NCBI GenBank assembly: GCA_012026685.1
Contig: VEOY01000001.1
Location: 1 to 38,668 of the forward strand
Length of the DNA stretch: 38,668 nucleotides
Direction: 5' to 3'
Origin: Nitrospirota bacterium
Lineage (GTDB): Bacteria; Nitrospirota; Thermodesulfovibrionia; Thermodesulfovibrionales; UBA6898
Below are positions 1-6,737 of this stretch, piece by piece. The translations under genes were made by a program, and so were the position numbers. Numbering within the stretch: position 1 is the stretch's first letter; each line of letters opens with the position of its first letter. Below the pieces are notes generated by a model. The model saw only the letters and a program-made list of their open reading frames with translations. It ran no database searches and was not told where the DNA came from.

Positions 1-647
1 GTCTTCCCCGACATTCCCGACTTCAGGCTTACACTCAGGCCTTTTGCTGTTTTTTCAACAGGATGGAAGGATACGTTGGATACGGCAAACTCTTCCATGG
101 TGTTGAGACTGCTGAAGGGTTTATTTACGCTGTCGGCATGACACCGGTAGCAGATCTCGGACTCGTTTTCCGCAACCTCCTTTTTCGAGCCTCTCCGGTC
201 GTATCCAGGAGCGCCCTGAAGAACGTTGTCCTTTCCGACAGCATGCGGCGCATGGCAGTCGAGGCAACTGACATGCCTTGGCTTTGCACCGGTTTCCTCA
301 GGCATTTTTTCGTTGCCCCTGTGATATCTGGCGGTATCGATCACGGGATGTTTGTACCTTTTGAACATGGCAGAATACACTTCTGACGAGGCACGAATAG
401 GCCCGTCCCCCATGGGACTGTGACAGCTGAAACAGAGCTCAGGCACATCCTTCCTCAGCATCGCGCTGCCCGGCCTGCCGTGCCCTTTATGGCAGGCGCC
501 GCATCCGAACTCATTGACGGACAGGTCCAGATGCGTAGGCGTTACTCTCGCTCCGGCAGCAAGCGAGACGAGGCCTGTAAGAACAGACATTATAACGAGC
601 AGTTTTACCGGACTACCACCAATCTTTTTCATAGCAGAGCCTATCAT
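1..647 (-). CDS. Multihaem c-type cytochrome, 3' end cut by window edge
   Basis: This reading frame is open from an ATG at 647 to the left edge, so about 215 residues are visible and the C terminus is missing. GGAGG lies 8 bases before the ATG, which supports this start; an internal ATG at 632 begins MKKIGG and is a possible alternative. A signal peptide (hydrophobic KLLVIMSVLTGLVSLAAG) is followed by four CXXCH haem-binding motifs: CGACH, CFSCH, CLDCH and CYRCH. The spacing and the CLDCHAPHA pattern fit doubled-CXXCH cytochromes. It is the last visible gene of the operon that starts at the outer-membrane barrel, 17 bases after the tetrahaem cytochrome. It is exported to the periplasm or beyond and probably carries electrons. 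The total haem number is unknown because the gene is cut. Confidence 0.88.
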   Translation of the reverse strand, partial: MIGSAMKKIGGSPVKLLVIMSVLTGLVSLAAGARVTPTHLDLSVNEFGCGACHKGHGRPGSAMLRKDVPELCFSCHSPMGDGPIRASSEVYSAMFKRYKHPVIDTARYHRGNEKMPEETGAKPRHVSCLDCHAPHAVGKDNVLQGAPGYDRRGSKKEVAENESEICYRCHADSVNKPFSSLNTMEEFAVSNVSFHPVEKTAKGLSVSLKSGMSGK

Positions 648-664
648 TATTATTGCCTCCCGCA

Positions 665-1507
665 TCAACAGGGCCCGCTATGGCAGGCAGTGCAGAGCGC
701 CGACCAATTCGACCAGTTCGTTGTACCGTGATATTTCGAGGGAGGCCCTGTTCCAATACCCGGGATCACGAGAAAATCCGTATTATTATTGTGAGGGTCA
801 TGGCAGGATGCGCACTGCACGCCCTCAAAGTAATTCACACCGGCAGGCGTTGTCTTCAGGAACCCGTTGGAACCGTCATTATACGTATTGTTCGTGGGCT
901 TGAGCTTGACCCTCGGGTCAGAAGGCGGATATACGATCGAATACTTTCCGCTGCCCGGAGTGCATGCGGTATTTTTCGCTGTTATGAGAGTGTTGTTCAC
1001 CGGCACTGAGATCGGATGCGTGCCCGACAGGTTTATCCCTATATATCCGTAGGCAGTTGGGGGCATTGCTCCCGATCCGCTGACCCCGACCATGAATACG
1101 GATCCCGTACTGCCCGGCCCGGGAAGATTCGCGAGGGACCCGATAGCCACTGTCCCATCATGACAGCTGAGGCAGAGTTTCGAACCAAGGTCAGGCTGCT
1201 TGACCGTCGTGATCAGATTGGGCCAGGTTGCTCCTGTCGGAAGACTATAGACCTGCGTGCTCAGGGTATGGTTCCACAATGGCGTCTTGTTCGACCCGTC
1301 CTTCAGCGCGCTGTGCGGCGTGTGACAGAACACGCAGATCTCATCGACGTTGGTGGAATAAATGTTCCTTGTTATCGGCGCGGTAGGAGCCGTCGAGGAA
1401 AGGTTGTGCCTTGTATCACGAATACCCGCAGTCCAGGCTGTCCCGGCAATAGCCACAAACGAAACAATGATCAGCACCAGTATGCCGCATCGGAACAAAC
1501 TTCTCAT
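665..1507 (-). CDS. Secreted tetrahaem c-type cytochrome
   Basis: This 280-residue protein has an N-terminal signal peptide (hydrophobic residues about 8-24, ending near TAWTAG) and four CXXCH motifs at about residues 58 (CVFCH), 112 (CLSCH), 232 (CASCH) and 272 (CTACH). It is a small periplasmic or outer-surface electron carrier. The N-terminal pattern EICVFCHTPH followed by PLWN is shared with the cytochrome at 5807-6499, so the two are paralogues. The long middle section (about residues 120-230) carries no haem and is rich in Gly, Pro, Asn and Thr. The start overlaps the stop of the upstream NHL gene by 4 bases (ATGA) and has GGAG upstream, which indicates translational coupling. A haem partner inside a porin or a soluble shuttle are both possible; the sequence does not decide. 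Confidence 0.9.
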   Translation of the reverse strand: MRSLFRCGILVLIIVSFVAIAGTAWTAGIRDTRHNLSSTAPTAPITRNIYSTNVDEICVFCHTPHSALKDGSNKTPLWNHTLSTQVYSLPTGATWPNLITTVKQPDLGSKLCLSCHDGTVAIGSLANLPGPGSTGSVFMVGVSGSGAMPPTAYGYIGINLSGTHPISVPVNNTLITAKNTACTPGSGKYSIVYPPSDPRVKLKPTNNTYNDGSNGFLKTTPAGVNYFEGVQCASCHDPHNNNTDFLVIPGIGTGPPSKYHGTTNWSNWSALCTACHSGPC

Positions 1508-2592
1508 CGCACCTTCTCCTCGATCAGCTTGAAAGCCTGAATCTTGTGATTATACGTATCTGCCACATAAATCGTATTACGCTCATCTATGCTTATTCCG
1601 GTGGGCATGGAGAATGTCCCCGGAGCCACGCCCTGCCCGCCGAAGAACAACAGCAGGTCTCCCCTGTCATCGAATATTTTTATCATGTCCTGCATGGTGT
1701 CCACCAGGTAGATATGCCCGAACGTATCCACCGCAATGCCTTTGGGCTTGTCGATCTCATCATAGGCATCGCCCTGTTTACCAAAGGTGGATATAAAATT
1801 CCCGTCCTTGTCAAATATCTGTATCCTGAAGTTCATCGCGTCACTGATATAGATCCTGCCGTTTGTGCCGGCTGCAATGTGCGTGGGATAGTTGAATTCA
1901 CCGTTGCCGCTGCCTCGTTGCCCGAAACCGGATCGGTATGCGCCTGATGCATCAAATACCTGGACCCTATGCTCCGTCGAATCAAGTACATAGACCCTTT
2001 GCGTTGCCTGCTCGATGACAATCCCCGTCGGTCTCTTGAAAAATCCTTTTTCCCCGAGATAGCCGGAAAACGTTCCTGACGGCTCGTAGATATTCACCGT
2101 AGCAGCTTCTGAATCTGTCACGAACATTCTGCCCCTGTTGTCCACAGCAATCGCTATCGGCATCCGCAGCTGTCCGATACCCTCGAACCCAAAGTGCAGA
2201 AGCTCCTGCGTTTTCAGGTCGATGACCGATACCCGGGGGATACCCTGATCGACAATGTAGAGTTTGTTGTTCATCGCATGGATGCCATAGGGCTTCAGCA
2301 TATACGGCAGGTCGGCAAAGGCCTCGGTACTGCCCTCATGCTCAATATATTCCGCGATGTTCTCACCCTGCGGCGCAAAGGAATACAGGGACCAGAGATA
2401 TGTTATCCTCGGCTTCTCCGGCGGAGGCGGCCAGACGAATTCCCCGGCATAACGGGTGTCCAGGTTCGCCCTGAACGCGGGCGCGCAGCCCATCGTCCCG
2501 GACAGCGCGGCCATCATGATGACAGCGATCGGCGCATAGGAGCTTATCCCTGACTGTTTATATCTCTCTGCCATGTTCTTCATGATCTTCAT
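1504..2592 (-). CDS. NHL-repeat beta-propeller lipoprotein
   Basis: This 362-residue exported protein has a signal sequence whose hydrophobic core ends in SGTMGC, an imperfect lipobox, so lipid anchoring is likely but not certain. The mature N terminus contains VWPPPPEKPRITYL, a proline-rich motif also found in the two NHL proteins at 6738 and 7820. Six NHL-type blades follow, each with the pattern P-x-GI-x-V-D then (I/V)-Y-V-x-D, for example KPKGIAVDTFGHIYLVDT. Such six-bladed propellers usually bind proteins or ligands, and some are enzymes. No catalytic residue set is evident here. It lies 11 bases after the PpiC gene and overlaps the tetrahaem cytochrome gene by 4 bases, so it belongs to the barrel/cytochrome operon. 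A scaffold or assembly role in an electron conduit is inference. Confidence 0.88.
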   Translation of the reverse strand: MKIMKNMAERYKQSGISSYAPIAVIMMAALSGTMGCAPAFRANLDTRYAGEFVWPPPPEKPRITYLWSLYSFAPQGENIAEYIEHEGSTEAFADLPYMLKPYGIHAMNNKLYIVDQGIPRVSVIDLKTQELLHFGFEGIGQLRMPIAIAVDNRGRMFVTDSEAATVNIYEPSGTFSGYLGEKGFFKRPTGIVIEQATQRVYVLDSTEHRVQVFDASGAYRSGFGQRGSGNGEFNYPTHIAAGTNGRIYISDAMNFRIQIFDKDGNFISTFGKQGDAYDEIDKPKGIAVDTFGHIYLVDTMQDMIKIFDDRGDLLLFFGGQGVAPGTFSMPTGISIDERNTIYVADTYNHKIQAFKLIEEKVR

Positions 2593-2603
2593 TGATATGA
2601 ACT

Positions 2604-3545
2604 TCAGGGGACCGATATCCTGGCCCCGGACCTGAGATCTTCAAGCAGTCTGCTCTTCAATTCCTTCTCTCTCTTTTGCTGAATTTCCTTTTTCAGCTTT
2701 TCCCTGACCTCTTCAAAGGCGAGCTGCCGCGTCGGCAATTTAGTTTCAAGATAAAAGATGTAATACCCGTAGATCGTCTCGATGACGCCGGTCATTTCGC
2801 CGGGGTCGACATTGACCAAGGCCTTCTCTATCTCGGGCAGGAGCATATCCCTGTGCAGATAGCCGACATCCCCGCTCTTGTACTTATAATCGTCCTCGGA
2901 AAACTCCCATGCCAGCAGTCCGAAGTCTTCTCCCTTTTTTGCCCGTGCAAGCACTTCCTCCGCCTTTTCCTTCTTCTTGGCCCTCTCCTCTTTCGTCGCA
3001 TCCGCCGGGACCTTGAAGAACATCTCCCTCAGCTTCCACCGTTCCGGGGCAAGGTACTTTTCCCTGTTCGCTTCATAATAGGCCGCAAGGTCAGCGTCGC
3101 TGATCGCCGCCTTCTTTACGACCTCGGCATCAAGGAACTGCTGCACGATATTATCGCGGGAAAGCTGCTGCTTTATGCCCTGCTCTGTCAGTCCTGCCTT
3201 CGCAAGTGCTTCATGAAATTCCTTGTCTGACTTGAACTGCGCCCTCATTCCGGCAAGCTTATGCTCCACTGTTCCTTCATCCGGCTTGATGCCCTTTTTT
3301 TCCGCAGCCTGATATTGCAGTTCCTTGTCTATGAGCTCCTGAAGGGCTTCTTCCCGCAATGCCTTCATCTTTTCCTCGGACACGGTCTTATGAAACGCTA
3401 TATACGGTATTTTTTCCGCCATATATTTCTGCAGATCAGCATTGCGGATCTGCGCTCCGTTCACCGTCGCGACCACCGCATCGTCCGCAAGCGCCGCAAC
3501 AGCAAAACCCAGAAGCAAAAGAAAACCGATAACAGCCTTTTTCAT
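2604..3545 (-). CDS. Periplasmic PpiC/SurA-type peptidyl-prolyl isomerase
   Basis: This is a 313-residue exported parvulin-family chaperone. The signal peptide is MKKAVIGFLLLLGFAVAALA. An N-terminal SurA_N-like helical region contains VNGAQIRNADLQ and is followed by a charged, possibly coiled-coil stretch. The parvulin domain spans about residues 165-275, with the typical FGLLAWEFSED, GDVGYL and YGYYIFYLE segments. Its likely job is folding outer-membrane or periplasmic proteins, and the barrel gene directly upstream is the obvious client. The start at 3545 is preceded by AAGGG at 6 bases. The frame extends to an ATG at 3572 that overlaps the barrel stop (TGATG), but no ribosome site precedes that codon and the extension would spoil the signal peptide. 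PpiC-type genes beside NHL and cytochrome genes also occur in Desulfuromonadales. Confidence 0.9.
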   Translation of the reverse strand: MKKAVIGFLLLLGFAVAALADDAVVATVNGAQIRNADLQKYMAEKIPYIAFHKTVSEEKMKALREEALQELIDKELQYQAAEKKGIKPDEGTVEHKLAGMRAQFKSDKEFHEALAKAGLTEQGIKQQLSRDNIVQQFLDAEVVKKAAISDADLAAYYEANREKYLAPERWKLREMFFKVPADATKEERAKKKEKAEEVLARAKKGEDFGLLAWEFSEDDYKYKSGDVGYLHRDMLLPEIEKALVNVDPGEMTGVIETIYGYYIFYLETKLPTRQLAFEEVREKLKKEIQQKREKELKSRLLEDLRSGARISVP

Positions 3546-3571
3546 GATCATCCCTTCGTGCGCGTCAGTCA

Positions 3572-5389
3572 TCAGAACAGGAACGGTCTTGTCAGCCGCA
3601 TGGTGAGCCTGTGCTGCCGCTCTTCCACATTGTTCTCCCTCTCGTCAACCTTGTACTCATATTCAGCCGTAAAATAGAGCTTCCTCAGATTCCAGCTGAA
3701 GGACGGGCGTATGCCATAGCTCGTCAATTTCTCCCCGTTCGTCGTCCTGCTGTATCCCGACTCCAGCCTCAGCAGTGTCCGCCTCCAGGGCGACATCGCT
3801 ATGGTGTTGCTCAGCAACAGCCTGGTAGTTTTATCCGTGTTCGATACAGACCCTGCACCTACCGCATGGTCCATCCCGCTCCCCCGCGCAAGGGAAGCGG
3901 ACAGGGAGAACTGGACCTTGTTGAAGAACACGGTGGTCACCGTATTGTCCCATGTCGCGTAATCAAAGGTGTCGCTGTTCGTGCTCCTGGTATATTCCAG
4001 TCTCGAGGTGAACACGGTATTGCGTACACTCCCCTGCAGACCGATCGTGGCAGTATGCTGTGTCGTGCCGACGGTATTGCTCGCAGAGAAGTATCTGCTG
4101 TCATAAAATTGTTTGCCGTCATCCTCGAAACCGGATACTTTGTGGAAATCGTACCGGGCGAAGAACTGCAGGTTGGGCGAATAGATGTAGCGGGACTCGG
4201 CGCCGAGATTATACGCGCTGTAACTGTTGAAGAAGACGTCACCAAACACGTTCAGCGATATCCTGTCCGTGAGCATGGTCGAGGCAGAGCCGGTACCCCG
4301 CAATGCATAATCATAGGTGCTGGTCCTGTCATTGTAACGCGTTACGGCGCCCACGGAATAGGTGGTCCTGATCTTGCCGAAATCGCTCGTAGACCCGATC
4401 CTCGCCGATCCGTGATAGACCTTATAACCGAAACTGTTGTCCACGTTCGTATACAGAGCGGTCACCTGATAGTTCCAGAGCTTGTTCTTCAGGGTCAGAT
4501 ATCCATAGTAGTTCAGGTCCATGTTCAGTCTTTTCTGGTTCAGAAAATCCTCACGCTGGCGGTCCTCGTAGTCGACCAAAAAATGGAACGTGTCGGTCTT
4601 GCCCACATTCGTATTCACCTGAAACATGCCGGTGTATTTCGTCTCGTTGTCCTTTTCAAAGGCCTGGCCAGAATTATCGTACTTCATGTACTCCAGTTCA
4701 ATGAAATAATTGCTCCGTGTAGACTTCGTATCAAAATTGCCGTTCATTCTCACGGCGGCAAGATAGGATGTGAGCGTATTGTCTTCATCGTTAAAGCGGT
4801 AGGAATACCGTTCGCCCTCGAACTGATAGACCATCGGCAGGATCCGGTCGAGAAAATTTCCCTTTATCTGGGAGGTAAGACCTTTGAGCCCGACGTTGTT
4901 GGCATTTTTATCCGCGTCATCGTCACTGTTGTTATTGTTGTTGTTATTGTTGTTATTGTTGTTGTTGTTATTGTTGTTGCCGTTCTTGTTCGCCCTGACC
5001 ATGGAATTATAGACCGTCCAATCCCTCATGTTCGTAATGGTGGGTACGTTCCTCTTCCGCTGATAGGTCAGTATGACACTCTCGTGATCACCCTGGTAAT
5101 TGTCGTAGTCATAATACTCTGCCCGCAGGATCACGTTCAACGGCTTCCTCTTGAAAAAATCGAGATTGAGAGAATATCTCTTTTCGTCAGGCGCGGCTGC
5201 GGAACCGCTGCTCGTATACCAGTAGAACCCGAGATCGTAGGTAAGGAAGTTAGGCCTTACGAAATAACTTTTGACATTGAGGTCATAGATCTGGCCGAAT
5301 ACGCTCGTTCTTTCCGAGTAATCAGCGCCATCGCCCCTTCTTTCGAACTTCCGGGTCTCGTAGTTGAACTCGATGGAACCGTAGATCAC
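3572..5389 (-). CDS. Large outer-membrane beta-barrel protein (porin-like), 5' end disrupted
   Basis: The frame encodes about 605 residues of alternating hydrophobic and polar strands rich in Tyr, Phe, Thr, Asn and Arg, and ends in TRPFLF, the C-terminal phenylalanine recognised by the BAM machinery. Many strand pairs with Asp/Asn-rich loops are visible, so a barrel of 20 or more strands is plausible. That size matches porins of porin-cytochrome conduits. One loop contains 17 consecutive Asn residues (4928-4978) followed by SDDDADKN. The only in-frame conventional start is a GTG at 5389 with no signal peptide and no ribosome site. Reading upstream in frame gives a plausible mature N terminus (SSSGTAEALILDPLER) and then an amber codon at 5477-5479, so the annotated start is doubtful. 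The gene is first in an operon with PpiC, NHL and cytochrome genes. Confidence 0.8.
   Translation of the reverse strand: MIYGSIEFNYETRKFERRGDGADYSERTSVFGQIYDLNVKSYFVRPNFLTYDLGFYWYTSSGSAAAPDEKRYSLNLDFFKRKPLNVILRAEYYDYDNYQGDHESVILTYQRKRNVPTITNMRDWTVYNSMVRANKNGNNNNNNNNNNNNNNNNNSDDDADKNANNVGLKGLTSQIKGNFLDRILPMVYQFEGERYSYRFNDEDNTLTSYLAAVRMNGNFDTKSTRSNYFIELEYMKYDNSGQAFEKDNETKYTGMFQVNTNVGKTDTFHFLVDYEDRQREDFLNQKRLNMDLNYYGYLTLKNKLWNYQVTALYTNVDNSFGYKVYHGSARIGSTSDFGKIRTTYSVGAVTRYNDRTSTYDYALRGTGSASTMLTDRISLNVFGDVFFNSYSAYNLGAESRYIYSPNLQFFARYDFHKVSGFEDDGKQFYDSRYFSASNTVGTTQHTATIGLQGSVRNTVFTSRLEYTRSTNSDTFDYATWDNTVTTVFFNKVQFSLSASLARGSGMDHAVGAGSVSNTDKTTRLLLSNTIAMSPWRRTLLRLESGYSRTTNGEKLTSYGIRPSFSWNLRKLYFTAEYEYKVDERENNVEERQHRLTMRLTRPFLF
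4928..4978. repeat. Trinucleotide (AAY) repeat encoding 17 asparagines in the barrel gene
   Basis: Seventeen consecutive AAC or AAT codons lie on the minus strand and encode a polyasparagine tract in a probable surface loop of the outer-membrane barrel. Because the unit is three bases, slippage would change loop length without shifting frame. Confidence 0.9.
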
Positions 5390-5476
5390 ATAGCGTTTGT
5401 AATAGAGCGCCCTCTCAAGCGGGTCGAGGATCAGCGCCTCGGCAGTGCCGGAAGAAGACAGCGCACCGGAACACGG

Positions 5477-5569
5477 CTAAAAAGAGAACAGGTCTCCCAT
5501 CCATGACATGGGCGCGCAAAGAAATATGCATGCCCAGACCGAGAAGAAAAGGACCTTCAGCTTTTTCAT
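5477..5569 (-). other. Signal-peptide-like 30-codon leader ending in an in-frame TAG ahead of the barrel gene
   Basis: An ATG at 5569 opens a reading frame whose N terminus (MKKLKVLFFSVWACIFLCA) looks like a Sec signal peptide. It runs to a TAG at 5477-5479. The same frame then continues without a stop into the barrel at 5389. No good ribosome site precedes the ATG. In another frame, an ATG GAT GGG start also gives a signal-like stretch (RPVLFLAVFRCAVFF) that would join the barrel after a single-base shift. Either way the barrel currently lacks an intact export signal. The cause could be a nonsense mutation, a small indel, a sequencing or assembly error, or readthrough. Bases 5570-5709 between this and the sigma-54-like site are AT-rich and show no other gene. 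Confidence 0.6.
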
Positions 5570-5709
5570 GCTGCCGCGCTGTTCCAGAATTCAGCCTCGA
5601 TACGGATCTTTTTCGTCTGTCCAGCAGAAAATGTCGTCATTTTTTCGGAGCAAACAATCTTGCAATAATACCATATGAGCAGTTTTTTTATACATTATTT
5701 TTATTTAAA

Positions 5710-5725
5710 AGCAATTATTATGCCA
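5710..5725 (-). promoter_or_regulatory. Sigma-54 (RpoN)-type promoter of the barrel/cytochrome operon
   Basis: On the minus strand the bases read TGGCATAATAATTGCT. This matches the sigma-54 consensus TGGCAYR-N4-TTGCW at every defined position, with the -24 GG and -12 GC at correct spacing. Transcription would start near 5699, about 130 bases before the signal-peptide ATG at 5569. The site lies directly downstream of the terminator of the preceding cytochrome gene, a sensible place for a new promoter. Activation would require an enhancer-binding protein; none is encoded in the window. Confidence 0.58.
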
Positions 5726-5753
5726 CTACAAAACTTTATTTTTTCATCAGCTC

Positions 5754-5786
5754 AAAAAAAAAGGCAGACCCTTTCGGATCTGCCTT
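5754..5786 (-). terminator. Rho-independent terminator after the tetrahaem cytochrome
   Basis: On the minus strand an 11-bp stem (AAGGCAGATCC pairing with GGGTCTGCCTT, including one G-T wobble) closes a GAAA loop and is followed by a run of nine T. It begins 21 bases after the stop of the cytochrome at 5807-6499, so it ends that transcript before the sigma-54-like promoter of the next operon. Confidence 0.9.
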
Positions 5787-5806
5787 GAAGTCAGATGCAA
5801 CATCAA

Positions 5807-6499
5807 TTAGCCTTTGGTCACATGGCATGCAATACACATTGCGGAACCGGCAGTTGCCTGCCTCAGGAAGTTCACTTCGTTCGCACCAGCTGCATAAGCC
5901 TGGTTGTGCACGTCATGGCATGTTGCGCACTCGATCTTGCCTGCGAACGTCGGCATCGCGGTGCCAGTGATGTTGTTGTTACCAGCATCAATAGCAGGAA
6001 AGCCGTTGTTCTGAAGGTCGGTACCCGGGACATACGTGAAGCCTACCGGATGATCGTTCGTCAGGGCATTGTTGTTGTCGAGAGCACCCCAACCGATGTT
6101 GGAGAACGAATTCGCTCCGATCGTGTTGGTAGCCGAAGCTCCCAGAGCATACGGAGCTACGTTCCCAACACCTGAGCCAGGACCATTGACAATGGACGAA
6201 GCAACACCATTGTGGCAGGTCATGCAAGCCAGAGACTGGGCGCCGAGAGCCAGAGCCGGACTGTCCATCTCGAACGTTGCGTTAGAATAATAACGATACG
6301 TCGGAGATGTCTGTGTCCTGTTCCAGAGCGGACCGCTCGTTGAAGCAACAGCCGCGTGCGGCGTGTGGCATGCGACGCAGATCTCTCCGGTTCCACCTGA
6401 AAGGTCATGCTGTGTACCGGTAAGGCCGGCACCAGCAGCGAAGGATACCGCGGCAAAAGCGAGCACTAAACAAAAACTCAAGCCAAGGATTCTTTTCAT
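5807..6499 (-). CDS. Secreted tetrahaem c-type cytochrome (paralogue of the one at 665-1507)
   Basis: This 230-residue exported cytochrome has a clear signal peptide (MKRILGLSFCLVLAFAAVSF) and haem motifs at residues 41 (CVACH), 92 (CMTCH), 191 (CATCH) and 222 (CIACH). The mature start HDLSGGTGEICVACHTPH and the PLWN motif are shared with the product of 665-1507. The haem-free middle (about 100-185) is rich in Gly, Ala and Asn. The ATG at 6499 has AAGGGGGTG about 7 bases upstream, a strong ribosome site; an in-frame ATG at 6535 is less likely because the signal peptide would be internal. It appears to be a single-gene transcript, with a sigma-54-like promoter upstream and the terminator at 5754-5786 downstream. 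Its role is probably periplasmic or extracellular electron transfer. High expression is suggested by the strong ribosome site and terminator. Confidence 0.92.
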   Translation of the reverse strand: MKRILGLSFCLVLAFAAVSFAAGAGLTGTQHDLSGGTGEICVACHTPHAAVASTSGPLWNRTQTSPTYRYYSNATFEMDSPALALGAQSLACMTCHNGVASSIVNGPGSGVGNVAPYALGASATNTIGANSFSNIGWGALDNNNALTNDHPVGFTYVPGTDLQNNGFPAIDAGNNNITGTAMPTFAGKIECATCHDVHNQAYAAGANEVNFLRQATAGSAMCIACHVTKG

Positions 6500-6565
6500 A
6501 ATTTTCACCCCCTTCCCATAGTAAAATGGACTCACAATAAAATATGAGTTTCAGTTAAGAATTAT

Positions 6566-6580
6566 GCAATATGCATACCT
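6566..6580 (-). promoter_or_regulatory. Sigma-54-type promoter candidate of the tetrahaem cytochrome
   Basis: On the minus strand the bases read AGGTATGCATATTGC, followed by A. The -24 GG, -12 GC and full TTGCA are at the same spacing as the site at 5710-5725, with mismatches at the first T and the C of TGGCA. Transcription would start near 6554, giving a leader of about 55 bases to the ATG at 6499. An overlapping sigma-70 reading (TTGTAG, 18 bases, CATAAT) is also possible. Confidence 0.42.
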
Positions 6581-6737
6581 GTAACTACAAATTAAATTAA
6601 TTTAATAATACACATTATTTCTGAGCCAATCAACCATTTTTCCCCATCCACTGTACTATAAATTCAATAATTATTGCGCGCTTGAGCTATCGTTCATGCG
6701 AAATTTCACTCAACAGGATGCCTTTTCACCCACCAAA

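Noticed and set aside
3611-5506. A long open frame of 631 codons on the plus strand antisense to the barrel gene
   Set aside because: Its valine- and isoleucine-rich, low-complexity product mirrors the barrel codons and the AAY repeat; it has no domain and is an antisense shadow.
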